NCBI GenBank assembly: GCA_014378525.1
Contig: JACMNL010000108.1
Location: 1-64,000 of the forward strand
Source of the DNA: Bacteriovorax sp.
Lineage (GTDB): Bacteria > Bdellovibrionota > Bacteriovoracia > Bacteriovoracales > Bacteriovoracaceae
DNA length: 64,000 bases
Direction: 5' to 3'
The translations under genes were made by a program, and so were the position numbers. The notes beneath the pieces are model-generated. The model had not been told where the DNA came from. It did no database searches and saw only the letters and a program-made list of their open reading frames with translations. The stretch's first letter is position 1, and the number at the start of each line of letters is the position of its first letter. This document shows positions 48,062 to 57,261 of the stretch, piece after piece.

Positions 48062-48493
48062 ATGAGTCTTACGAAGGCCGATATTGTCGAGCGAGTATAC
48101 AAAGAAGCTGGTTTCTCGAAGAAGGAAGCTGCAGATTTAGTAGATCTTGTTTTCAAAGTTATTAAAGACACTCTCTCAAAAGGAGAGAAAGTAAAAATTT
48201 CTGGATTCGGAAATTTTTCAATCAGAGATAAAGCAACACGTGTTGGGAGAAATCCACAAACAGGTGAAGCGATGGACATTTCTGCCCGTCGAGTTCTGAC
48301 ATTTAAGCCTTCACAAGTGCTTAAAGAAGATGTCACAATTAGATATGCTCACCGCCTTGATGAAAAAGGTAACGAGAACAAATCACTTCCACCAAAAGAA
48401 GGAACGGCAAGAGCTCTGAGCTCATTCATGTCGAACATTGATGAAGGTGAAGAGGATCATGATTTTTCTCCAGAAGATGACGACAACGATTAA
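48062..48493 (+). CDS. ihfA: Integration host factor alpha-like DNA-binding protein with acidic C-terminal tail
   Basis: MSLTKADIVERVYKEAGFSKKEAADLVDLVF...KISGFGNFSIRDKATRVGRNPQTGEAMDISARRVLTFKPSQ; RBS AGGAGGAAAG-type before ATG 48062. Confidence 0.85.
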   Translation: MSLTKADIVERVYKEAGFSKKEAADLVDLVFKVIKDTLSKGEKVKISGFGNFSIRDKATRVGRNPQTGEAMDISARRVLTFKPSQVLKEDVTIRYAHRLDEKGNENKSLPPKEGTARALSSFMSNIDEGEEDHDFSPEDDDND

Positions 48494-48513
48494 TTAGTAA
48501 TCAGGAATAATTG

Positions 48514-49014
48514 ATGTTTGGACCGATTGAAATTCCCAACAAATCTTCCTTCAAGATCAATGAAGTTTGCGCGCTCACTGGTGTAAAATCTTACGTTTTA
48601 CGTTTTTGGGAGTCGGAATTTACAGAAATTGCTCCGATCACTTCTTCTTCGGGTCAGAAACTTTACGAACATCGCGACATCGAAGCGATCCTTCTTATCA
48701 AAAAATTATTATTTGAAGATAAAATGACAATTGAGCGCGCGAAGGCAGAGATGAAAACTCTCATGCCTCGCGAGTCTCTTGTTGAGGCAAATTTTGCCGA
48801 CAATTTTTCATTCGAAGACGAAAGAATCAACGAAGATGAATTTTTATCTTCAGACGAATCTTCGGCCTATCCGGTGCGCGAAGCTGTTCGCGAGTCCATG
48901 ACTAAAAGAGTTTTAATTGAAACTGATTTTCAAAAGCTGACATTAGCTAAAACGAAATTGGTGGAGATTTTAAAGATTACTGAATCGCTTCATGACAAGA
49001 ATCACTGGGGCTAG
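48514..49014 (+). CDS. MerR family transcriptional regulator
   Basis: FKINEVCALTGVKSYVLRFWESEFTEIAPITSSSGQKLYEHRDIEAILLIKKLL. Confidence 0.88.
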   Translation: MFGPIEIPNKSSFKINEVCALTGVKSYVLRFWESEFTEIAPITSSSGQKLYEHRDIEAILLIKKLLFEDKMTIERAKAEMKTLMPRESLVEANFADNFSFEDERINEDEFLSSDESSAYPVREAVRESMTKRVLIETDFQKLTLAKTKLVEILKITESLHDKNHWG

Positions 49015-49908
49015 ATCCAGCTTTCCTTTTAAATGCAAATTCACATTAACTAAATCCGGTTCAATCACTGACAACATTTTTTTATAGTAGTCTAAGACGA
49101 TCTTATTCGTGTTTTGAAGTTTAAGCTCAGCTGAGACTGTCTCGAATTGCTTCAAGCCTTTTAAAGTCTCATTAAGAGCTTCTGCCGGGAATTTTAGCCA
49201 TGGGTTCACATCGAGTTCGTGTTCTGAAAGTTTTTCTTCAGCTAATTCTGAAAGATCGTCGATTAACTGGAAATTAACTCCCAGCAGACGGGAGTATTTC
49301 CACAGATTTTTTTCTGCTTTGTAATTTTTTATATTCGCAATCAGTGCACTTCCTAAAATTGATACCTGAATTAGGCGCGCTGTCTTTAGTTCGTGAGTTC
49401 TTAGCGTGCTGGCAAAAGATTTTGTCATTTCATGCGAGAGGTCCATGACTTGTCCGTGTATGAGACCTTTAGGGCCTAGTGCCCAGCTAAAAAATTTTAA
49501 TAATTCCAAGGCGCGTTGATTTTTTACTTTTGCTAATAGTTGATAAGAAATATTTAAAAGGCCGTCGCCTGCTAAAAGCGCCTGCCATTCTCCGAAAGCT
49601 ATGTGTGTACACGCTTTCCCGCGCCTTGTGAGGTCATTATCCATACAAGGAAGGTCATCATGAAGGAGCGTGTAGGTATGATGAAATTCGACCGCTGAAG
49701 AGAGTCTGGCGTGGTCTGAATTTAAATTTGTTTTTGAAGTTTCATATAGCGCCGGGTTTAAGTCCTGCAGCACTGACCAGACCAGGTGGGGTCTGAAAAG
49801 TTTTCCGCCCGGAAGAACAGCGTATTCATAAATATCACGCACAGAATGGTTTGGAAGATTTTCCACCAGTTGATGTGCTAGCATTTTTTCGAGTTGTTCT
49901 GATTGCAT
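48970..49908 (-). CDS. Polyprenyl synthetase (farnesyl/geranylgeranyl diphosphate synthase-like)
   Basis: GKLFRPHL, LLHDDLPCMDNDLTRRGKACTH first Asp-rich motif, FQLIDDLSE second. Confidence 0.88.
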   Translation of the reverse strand: MQSEQLEKMLAHQLVENLPNHSVRDIYEYAVLPGGKLFRPHLVWSVLQDLNPALYETSKTNLNSDHARLSSAVEFHHTYTLLHDDLPCMDNDLTRRGKACTHIAFGEWQALLAGDGLLNISYQLLAKVKNQRALELLKFFSWALGPKGLIHGQVMDLSHEMTKSFASTLRTHELKTARLIQVSILGSALIANIKNYKAEKNLWKYSRLLGVNFQLIDDLSELAEEKLSEHELDVNPWLKFPAEALNETLKGLKQFETVSAELKLQNTNKIVLDYYKKMLSVIEPDLVNVNLHLKGKLDLAPVILVMKRFSNL

Positions 49909-49916
49909 TTTTTATT

Positions 49917-50849
49917 CTACAAAAATTGCGGAGCACCAGGATTTCTAAGTGGCCCGTTGACTTTCATTTTGTAATTACCACTGGTGTTAGACTCAGGCAA
50001 GAAGAGTTTAACGAAGGCGAAATTCACCAGGATAAATTGAGATAGCTTCAAGTTTCCATCAAGAGCAAGTTGAGAGCCCATGAAGTCATTTTCTCTCACG
50101 TGCAGCTGGCCTTTAAGATTCATTTCAATCGGAGCTTTATCTTTTCCAATTTGAATTTTGTCTATCACCATTGTTTGTGGATTCGAAAAATGTGCAGAGA
50201 TATTTAAAGTTTGCAGGTTGAGCTGAGTCAGCTCGAAGCCCTTAATGTTTTGAGAAGGAAGAGAAAAGTTATTTGATACAACAGCAATTTCACCGTCTCT
50301 TACCTGACCGGATTTAAATTCAAAAAATCCTTCGATTGATAATGTTCCTGAGATCGGGGACATGTTTGTTTCAGTCATCGGAGCGAAAAGTTGTGTATCG
50401 ATAATTGTCTTTTCAATTTTTACGTTTTGAGAAAAGACCGAGAGAACAGGGTATAAGTTGATGTGTGATTTTCCGCTCGTGGCTTCTACATGAAGACGTA
50501 TACCTACCGGATAAAAACTAGGTGAGCTGAATGCAATTTTGATGTCTTTCAGCTCCAGACGATTATTGTACTGTCCGAAGCAGGCACCCATGATCACTGG
50601 GTTTTTTACGATGACTTTTGGAAAGAAATAAGAAAGCTCCGCTTTTTCAAACTGAATCGGGCAGGCCGTATTGTTTCCCAAAGTTGTCTGCAGGTATTTA
50701 TTGATTTTTTCTTCGAGAGAAAAGTTAACCAGAAATCCCATGAATAAAAGGAAAAATCCGATAACTACGAGTCTTGGTGTCGTCCAGTATTTTGGAGCGT
50801 AGATCTCTTCGTTCAGTTCGTTGTACTGGATGCGTTTTCTTTTACTCAT
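49917..50849 (-). CDS. gspN: Type II secretion system protein GspN
   Basis: AsmA/GspN-like single-TM periplasmic protein at the end of the gsp operon. Confidence 0.7.
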   Translation of the reverse strand: MSKRKRIQYNELNEEIYAPKYWTTPRLVVIGFFLLFMGFLVNFSLEEKINKYLQTTLGNNTACPIQFEKAELSYFFPKVIVKNPVIMGACFGQYNNRLELKDIKIAFSSPSFYPVGIRLHVEATSGKSHINLYPVLSVFSQNVKIEKTIIDTQLFAPMTETNMSPISGTLSIEGFFEFKSGQVRDGEIAVVSNNFSLPSQNIKGFELTQLNLQTLNISAHFSNPQTMVIDKIQIGKDKAPIEMNLKGQLHVRENDFMGSQLALDGNLKLSQFILVNFAFVKLFLPESNTSGNYKMKVNGPLRNPGAPQFL

Positions 50850-50852
50850 TGA

Positions 50853-51488
50853 CTATTGTGCCTCGGGAACGAAAGGATTTTGTCCCATGTGCATAAGAGT
50901 GATTGAACCTTTCAGTAAACTGTTTTCTTTATTTTTAATCAGGTCCACTTTTAAAACTTTAAAGCGCTCCACTTCCATAAGTCCTCTCATGAAATTGGAA
51001 AAATCGCTCGTTCCGAAATCAGTAAAAGTAATATCTGCTTCGATTTTACCGACACTCGATGAAGTCGAAGTCTGGTGAAAATTAGTAATATGAACTTTAT
51101 TCTGGTCAATTGAGTTGGTTGAAAGAATATTTCTTAATTTGTTATCCATCTCGTTCTGGCTGGCGATGGCAGCGGGAGCGAGATAGTTTGCACTGACATT
51201 GTTAAGTGCGTTTTTATTTCCGTCAAACAGAGCAATCTGTTCGATGATTTGTTTTTTGCTGGCGATCGCTTGTTTCGTCGATGAATTTCCCCACCATAAA
51301 ACGGCCACAAAAATAAACGGGATTAAAATAAAGGTAAACGTCGTCACCTGGGCAACAACTTTTTGCTGGTCTTCATCGAGGCCCGAAATAACGTCAGTAA
51401 ATTTCTGGAAGACACCTTCGTTTTTTAACAGATCAAGTTTTTGAAAAATGAATTCATCTATCTTGATAAAGAAACTTGTTTTTTCCAT
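50853..51488 (-). CDS. gspM: Type II secretion system protein GspM-like
   Basis: One TM, small periplasmic ferredoxin-like tail; position between gspL and gspN. Confidence 0.65.
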   Translation of the reverse strand: MEKTSFFIKIDEFIFQKLDLLKNEGVFQKFTDVISGLDEDQQKVVAQVTTFTFILIPFIFVAVLWWGNSSTKQAIASKKQIIEQIALFDGNKNALNNVSANYLAPAAIASQNEMDNKLRNILSTNSIDQNKVHITNFHQTSTSSSVGKIEADITFTDFGTSDFSNFMRGLMEVERFKVLKVDLIKNKENSLLKGSITLMHMGQNPFVPEAQ

Positions 51489-53068
51489 TATTGCCTGTCC
51501 TCGAACTCAACTGTCAGGGTCGTTAGGCCGGTCTGATAGTTTACTTTTAGCTGAGGGAGTCCCGAGCCTCGTAGAAGCGTGCTCATTTTTTCCAGTTCAG
51601 CAGGATCTTCTGCAGTGAAAAGTGCTTTAACCGTAAGTCCGTCGCTGTGGAAATTTTCCAGACTGACTTTTGGATTGTTGCTGATTGTTTTACTTAAAAC
51701 AGCAAGTGGCTTAAGTGCGTTGACTTTCTGGCTTGATAATATCGAGCTCACTTCATCCGTCACGAGTTTGTTTTTCTTTTTGATGATGCTTAAAACTCTC
51801 GCCGGATTTTTATCGTAGGCCTTTCTATCGGCCTGGGAAATTCCAAGGTTAGAGCGTTTTAATAATGCTTTAATTTTTGTATCCGCATCCTTGTTTTGTT
51901 TTTGAAGGAAAACAAAACGCTCGCCAGTCAGTCCGAGAATTAACAGCAGGGCGATGAACGTCGTTCTTACCCAGATGAAAACGGCAGAGTGAACCGAGAT
52001 GAAAGCATTCGATGCTGTCTGAAATTTTCCGGTAAGGAAATTGATAATCGATGAAGGAGTCTTTTGAGAGATCGCCATCATCTTTGCCAGATAAAAATTT
52101 TTATCATGGGCCGTATAATCATTTTTTAAATCTAATAGAGGAGGAAGGTTCTCAACAGTGATACCTGTGTGGTAATTGATAAAGTTATCTATGTTGTTGA
52201 TGCTGCTTGATCCACCCAGAATAAAAATCTTTTCAATGTTTGTTCCGTATTTTACACGGTGGCCGATTTCCCAGCGTCTTAAATCCAAAACCATCGGGTT
52301 GAAGATCTGTTTCATTAAAAGGGCAAAACCTTTTTGCTCGGGAGACACGGCTTCCAGCTGGTCGTCGTTTAACATGAAAGCATTTTCATGTTTATAGATG
52401 ATCGCATCTTCCATTGAGATCTGGTATGTTTTCGAGATGACTTCATTGATCGCCTGTCCCGCAACATACGATGTATGGTTCGATACAATCTGGCGGTCCT
52501 GAACGAAATAAATTTTTGTTGTCTTGTGACCGAGATCAATTATGCAGCAGGTGTCGTTCATACGGATATGATCGATGTAGGCCTGCATGATGGAAATTTC
52601 CGAAGTTAAAATAGAAGGCTGAGCTTCTTTATTTTCAAAGTAACTGAAAAAATCCTTGAAGACATTTAATTGCGTGATGTTTGAAAGAACAGAAAAACTA
52701 TTGTTCTTTTTATTGATGCGTGAACCAAAATGAGCACTGCTTAATGAGTAGGGAAGGTTTTCTTCCAGCTGAAAAGGGATAATCTGTTCAGTTTTTCTTT
52801 TTGATGTGCCCGGAATTTCCAGGTATCTCGTTGTAAGCATTTCATTCGGCATCTGAAAAATTACGCGAATATCATTGGGTTTTTTTTGAATGTAGTTGGA
52901 GATAATTTCTTTTTGTAATTCAGAAAGTCCCGTGATGTTCGGGTAATGAGGCTTCACCTCATCAAGAATGATTTCCTGTTTTTCAACAAGTACATAATTT
53001 TTTCGTTCAGGTCTTACTTCAATAAACTTGATAGAATAAGATCCGATATCAATGGCCAGTATGTTCAT
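51488..53068 (-). CDS. gspL: Type II secretion system GspL / PilM-like actin-fold protein
   Basis: MNILAIDIGSYSIKFIEV; CCIIDLGHKTTKIYFV; C-terminal TM. Confidence 0.8.
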   Translation of the reverse strand: MNILAIDIGSYSIKFIEVRPERKNYVLVEKQEIILDEVKPHYPNITGLSELQKEIISNYIQKKPNDIRVIFQMPNEMLTTRYLEIPGTSKRKTEQIIPFQLEENLPYSLSSAHFGSRINKKNNSFSVLSNITQLNVFKDFFSYFENKEAQPSILTSEISIMQAYIDHIRMNDTCCIIDLGHKTTKIYFVQDRQIVSNHTSYVAGQAINEVISKTYQISMEDAIIYKHENAFMLNDDQLEAVSPEQKGFALLMKQIFNPMVLDLRRWEIGHRVKYGTNIEKIFILGGSSSINNIDNFINYHTGITVENLPPLLDLKNDYTAHDKNFYLAKMMAISQKTPSSIINFLTGKFQTASNAFISVHSAVFIWVRTTFIALLLILGLTGERFVFLQKQNKDADTKIKALLKRSNLGISQADRKAYDKNPARVLSIIKKKNKLVTDEVSSILSSQKVNALKPLAVLSKTISNNPKVSLENFHSDGLTVKALFTAEDPAELEKMSTLLRGSGLPQLKVNYQTGLTTLTVEFEDRQ

Positions 53069-53142
53069 GCTATAAGTTTAGCAGAAAGAGCAGTGTTGGA
53101 TAGTGAAATCATAAGAGTATGTTAGGGGAAAAAGATACCTGA

Positions 53143-54573
53143 TTATTCCAGTCGCATTTCAATAACTCTCGGTTGTAAAAGTTCAACCGGGTCTGCTTTA
53201 TCTTCTTTTTTATTTGGATCGGCCTTCGCCACTGTTCCGTCTGAATTCGTAGTTCCGGCCAGCTGACCTGTTCCATCAGGATTTGTTCCTACAGGCCCTG
53301 GTTTTTTTGCAGGCTGGGGTTTAATTGGTAAATCTACATAGGCCACAAGGTTGTAGACTGCATTGTTCATGGTTCCGCGACTGTTTACTTTATAAAGTTT
53401 TCCTGCCGTATCAATCACAAGACCTGCCGATTTCAGTTCGTTGATTCGCTCTGTGTACTCAGCATCTGTGACAATATTCAGGGTGCCGGTCACAACATTT
53501 TTAAAATCATCAGCGTTTTTAAACTTAGTTGCCTTAATTTTTTTATCCGGATCTCCGTCTCTGTATTTGAAAAATTCTTCAATCTGGATATCGTTGATGG
53601 CCGGGAAAATTATTTTTAAATCCTGAATAGTAAGTTCGTTCACAGCGATGACACTGACTTCGTGGACACTCATGCGCTCTTTTATTAAATCAACAAGAGC
53701 ATCATCCCATGATGGAAGCAGGTAAAGCTCGTCGATAGATTCAAGCGGAGCATGTTTAGGCGTAATATTTTTTTGTGAGAATTTTCCTTCTATTTCCGGG
53801 CGCTGGCTGTCCGAGAATTTAGAAGAATCATTCACATAATATTTTAATTCTTTGACGAGATAAGCAGGGTCGAGGTTCGAGTATTTCGAATGAAACTCTT
53901 CATCCGAATCACTTTTATCTTTTAATAATCGTGTGATTGTTTCGACCATCTTTTTTTCGATGATGACATCTGCAGGCTCCGCTTTTTTATTCGGGTCAGA
54001 AGAAGCACCTGCACCTGCGGCCGGATCTTTTGGAGTGTCATCATCTGGATTATCGAGGGCTGCCTGATCTTTTGCCGATTGATCAGGTGTCGTTGTTTTT
54101 GGCCTTAATCGCAGACCATTTGGATTTAAAAATCCTGAAACTTTTGTGAATGTGACTGAAACTTCCCCTCTGAAAAGAGTATTTTTTTCAAAATCTTCCA
54201 GTGCCGTTTTCTGGATGATGCCGGCCCCTTTTGGAAGCGGAATTGGGTAGACGAAAGTCTGTGTAAGAATTCCTTCCAGGTCACTGGTTGGAAATGCAGT
54301 CTTTAAACTTTCTTCTTTTTCAAGTTTGTTTCTTCCTTCCTGATAAAGGCGAAGTTCTGCAAGTGCAAAATTCAATCCTGATTCAGCATTGAGTCTCGCC
54401 TGGATTTTATCCTGTTGGTTATAAACTTTTATTTTGTTGAGTTTGGTTTCGAAAGTAAAATCGGCAAGCAGGAAAGTGAGGATAACGATGACACCCAGAA
54501 CCAGCATCAGCGCCATTCCGCTTTCATTCTTAATTGTTTTCTGGAAAAAATCTTTCGATGATTTATTGTACAA
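53143..54573 (-). CDS. gspK: Type II secretion minor pseudopilin GspK
   Basis: NESGMALMLVLGVIVILTFL prepilin-like leader; long C-domain. Track start 54645 overlaps gspJ; TTG at 54573 is a plausible start. Confidence 0.8.
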   Translation of the reverse strand: MYNKSSKDFFQKTIKNESGMALMLVLGVIVILTFLLADFTFETKLNKIKVYNQQDKIQARLNAESGLNFALAELRLYQEGRNKLEKEESLKTAFPTSDLEGILTQTFVYPIPLPKGAGIIQKTALEDFEKNTLFRGEVSVTFTKVSGFLNPNGLRLRPKTTTPDQSAKDQAALDNPDDDTPKDPAAGAGASSDPNKKAEPADVIIEKKMVETITRLLKDKSDSDEEFHSKYSNLDPAYLVKELKYYVNDSSKFSDSQRPEIEGKFSQKNITPKHAPLESIDELYLLPSWDDALVDLIKERMSVHEVSVIAVNELTIQDLKIIFPAINDIQIEEFFKYRDGDPDKKIKATKFKNADDFKNVVTGTLNIVTDAEYTERINELKSAGLVIDTAGKLYKVNSRGTMNNAVYNLVAYVDLPIKPQPAKKPGPVGTNPDGTGQLAGTTNSDGTVAKADPNKKEDKADPVELLQPRVIEMRLE

Positions 54574-55468
54574 CGCCGTCTCCCGGTGCAAGGACACCTG
54601 TTGGATCAGGAGTTCCCGGAGGAACTGCGCCGCCGCCGTAAGCACCGTTTGCGCCCGGTCCGGTCTTTAAATCATCCTGTTTTGTATTGAAATAGGGAGC
54701 AAGCACGCGGAAAGTTTTTTCCGTTTTTTGTTCGTGTTCATCATCATCAATCCACACCATTTTCATCTGAATCGAGCGGATAATGTTTTTATTTTCATTT
54801 AAATCCTGAAGTGACGTCGTATATTTTTTTGCACGCTCATCCCAGAAAGCAAACTCTACACTTTTAATTTTTTCCATCACAACCTGGTTTTTTGGTTTGC
54901 TCCAGTCGATCGCAGGATTAAAAATATCCTGTGAAATACTCTGACGGACGAGTTCGTACAGACCGGATGTTTTATCATCTGGATTGTCAGGATCAGGCTC
55001 CATCGGTTTTACGCTGTATTTAATCCACGCGAAACGCGACTCTTTTGAATCGGCCATTTTTCTGCGGTTTGCTTGTGTGAAAAAAATAATTGTCGACTTG
55101 TCTTCTGATTTAAATTGCGGAATCAGTGCTCCGTTATTTGTTTTGCCTTCAAATGACCCGTTGGCGTTAGTATTGTTGTCGGCATAGACATCACTCGAAG
55201 TTGTGGCCGCTGTCGGAACAAGTTTTGAATAAGCGTAAAGCGGGTTGGCCATCTGTGAAATATCGCTGTCGAGTCTTCCGATCGCTGTCAGAGTCTGGAC
55301 AATGCGACGGTCTTCTTTAACAACTCTGTCTTTAGTGTCTGTATTGGTGTCGATCATTTTATAGGTAGAAAAAGAAATGAAAGCGAGAATGGTAATAGAG
55401 ATCAGAACTTCAATAAGCGTGAAGCCGGAATTTGATTTAAATGTTGGAGGCATTTTAAAATGTTCCAA
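54563..55468 (-). CDS. gspJ: Type II secretion minor pseudopilin GspJ
   Basis: KSNSGFTLIEVLISITILAFISFSTYKMI. Confidence 0.85.
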   Translation of the reverse strand: MEHFKMPPTFKSNSGFTLIEVLISITILAFISFSTYKMIDTNTDTKDRVVKEDRRIVQTLTAIGRLDSDISQMANPLYAYSKLVPTAATTSSDVYADNNTNANGSFEGKTNNGALIPQFKSEDKSTIIFFTQANRRKMADSKESRFAWIKYSVKPMEPDPDNPDDKTSGLYELVRQSISQDIFNPAIDWSKPKNQVVMEKIKSVEFAFWDERAKKYTTSLQDLNENKNIIRSIQMKMVWIDDDEHEQKTEKTFRVLAPYFNTKQDDLKTGPGANGAYGGGAVPPGTPDPTGVLAPGDGVVQ

Positions 55469-56003
55469 TTTTTACGTCCGCCTGCTGGTTCATGATCCAG
55501 CTTGATAATCTGAATAATTCACCGGTTGTTTTATTTTTTGCAGTTACTTCTACCTGCCAGATCATCTTTTCCATGTTCTCTTTGTAGACAGCGAAAATCC
55601 TTTTTTGCATCTGTGCCTTCTGGCCTTCTTCTTCAGTTTGCCCGCCGTCTTCTGCGCCTTTGGCACCCATAATTTTAGTCACATCAGGAACTGTGAATTT
55701 TTTGAATTCTACGATCGTCTGATAATTAGTGTCTGCTTCAACATCCTTTGTTTCTTTCGTCAAAGTAAGTGAATCGGAGAGTGTCGGTGGATTGGAAATG
55801 ATGTCGTTGATTTTATTTTCTGCGTAGTCTTTTAAAATAATATCGCCTTTCAGTCTTCCTGAGTCGAGCATGTTGTAACCAAAACCCGTTCCGAAAGTCA
55901 CAGCGAAAACTGCAAAAATGGCGATCGCAATCATGACTTCAATTAACGTAAAGCCTGATTTGTTATTCAGTAAATGCTTAGGGCCTATTTGTCTTTTAGC
56001 CAT
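55455..56003 (-). CDS. gspI: Type II secretion minor pseudopilin GspI
   Basis: NNKSGFTLIEVMIAIAIFAVF. Confidence 0.83.
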   Translation of the reverse strand: MAKRQIGPKHLLNNKSGFTLIEVMIAIAIFAVFAVTFGTGFGYNMLDSGRLKGDIILKDYAENKINDIISNPPTLSDSLTLTKETKDVEADTNYQTIVEFKKFTVPDVTKIMGAKGAEDGGQTEEEGQKAQMQKRIFAVYKENMEKMIWQVEVTAKNKTTGELFRLSSWIMNQQADVKIGTF

Positions 56004-56704
56004 GTCTCAAAAATCTCTTTGGCCTTCGCAGTCTGGACATCCAGGATGTCTTTGCTGCCGGAAGCTTCCAGTTTAAAACTTTTTTTCACAACCTTCTGGT
56101 TGAAAGGGCTGATCTCAAGGGAAACAATTTTTCCATCATCGGCGAGAATGACGATAGCATCATCTTTTTCACCGGTAGGAAAAGCATAAATCGAAACATC
56201 ACCTGTCGTTTTAAGTTTCTGTGAGCCCGAGCTTCCAATACCCATTATTTTAACACCGTCATTCACTTCTGTGTTGGAATCCTGAAATTCTTTTACTTTG
56301 TTGAATTTCATGTTTGTATCGCGGACTAATTTGGCCGCCTTTTCTTCTTCCTCTTTTGTCACCGTCGTCGTTTCGAATTCCGCTTCAGGTGGAAGAATAA
56401 ACGAATCACTCGGACCGTATTCAACTGCGTATTCCTGCGGAGCTTTCCCTAACATGAAATGAAAGCGTACGACTGCATTTCTTAAAGCTGCTTCATCGCC
56501 GATGAATCTGATTCCGCGTTCAATGTCTTCTGATTGTTTGTCGAGGTTTCCACTGGTGGAAAAGGGGTCATTAAGAGTAAGAGTTAAAACAGAAATAATC
56601 AAAACCAGAGCAATCAGGATCTCTATTATCGTGAAGCCCTGGTTTGATTTAAGAATTTTTTTTAATGAATTGGGACTATTCAGCTGGAGCGGCCTCACCA
56701 CCAC
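55985..56704 (-). CDS. gspH: Type II secretion minor pseudopilin GspH
   Basis: KSNQGFTIIEILIALVLI. No ATG near the leader; GTG codons at 56696-56704 lie inside gspG. Exact start uncertain. Confidence 0.78.
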   Translation of the reverse strand: MVVRPLQLNSPNSLKKILKSNQGFTIIEILIALVLIISVLTLTLNDPFSTSGNLDKQSEDIERGIRFIGDEAALRNAVVRFHFMLGKAPQEYAVEYGPSDSFILPPEAEFETTTVTKEEEEKAAKLVRDTNMKFNKVKEFQDSNTEVNDGVKIMGIGSSGSQKLKTTGDVSIYAFPTGEKDDAIVILADDGKIVSLEISPFNQKVVKKSFKLEASGSKDILDVQTAKAKEIFETWLKDK

Positions 56705-57218
56705 CTGCTGCTGGAGCAGCGTCACCACTACCTGCTGCCGGAGCTCCACCTTTGGGTGTTCTGAAGAAAATGTCGGCATTGTTTCCATCACCACCAGCTT
56801 CTCCATCAGGACCTAGCGAAGAAATATTGAAAGTCTTTCCATCAGATTCATAAATGTAATCATTTTCCCATGGATCTTTTGGAACACCTTCACCTTCGAT
56901 AAATCCAGTTGCTGGATAATCTTTACATTCGCGTCCACCAGTTGGTTTTGTCACAAGAGCTTCAAGGCCTTGTTCGCTAGTAGGGTAAAATCCACATTTT
57001 CTTCTGAAATCTTTTAAGCGTGAATCCAGGTTACTGAACTGGATTTTTGCGGCCTTAATTTTTCCTTCTTCTAAACTTTCAAAAAACTTTCCACCAACAA
57101 ACGTACCAACTACTGCAAGTAGAGTTAGTGCAATTAAGATTTCGATAAGTGAAAACCCTTGTTGGTTTTGTACCAGGGTTTTTTCAAAAAAAGTTTTTCT
57201 TAAAAACGAGTTATTCAT
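56676..57218 (-). CDS. gspG: Type II secretion major pseudopilin GspG with Gly/Ala/Pro-rich tail
   Basis: QNQQGFSLIEILIALTLLAVVG; CGFYPTSEQGLEALVTKPTGG; DPWENDYIYES. Confidence 0.95.
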   Translation of the reverse strand: MNNSFLRKTFFEKTLVQNQQGFSLIEILIALTLLAVVGTFVGGKFFESLEEGKIKAAKIQFSNLDSRLKDFRRKCGFYPTSEQGLEALVTKPTGGRECKDYPATGFIEGEGVPKDPWENDYIYESDGKTFNISSLGPDGEAGGDGNNADIFFRTPKGGAPAAGSGDAAPAAGGGEAAPAE

Positions 57219-57261
57219 TTGATCTCCGTATGATATTTTCTTTTTAATCTTTTTTTAATTT

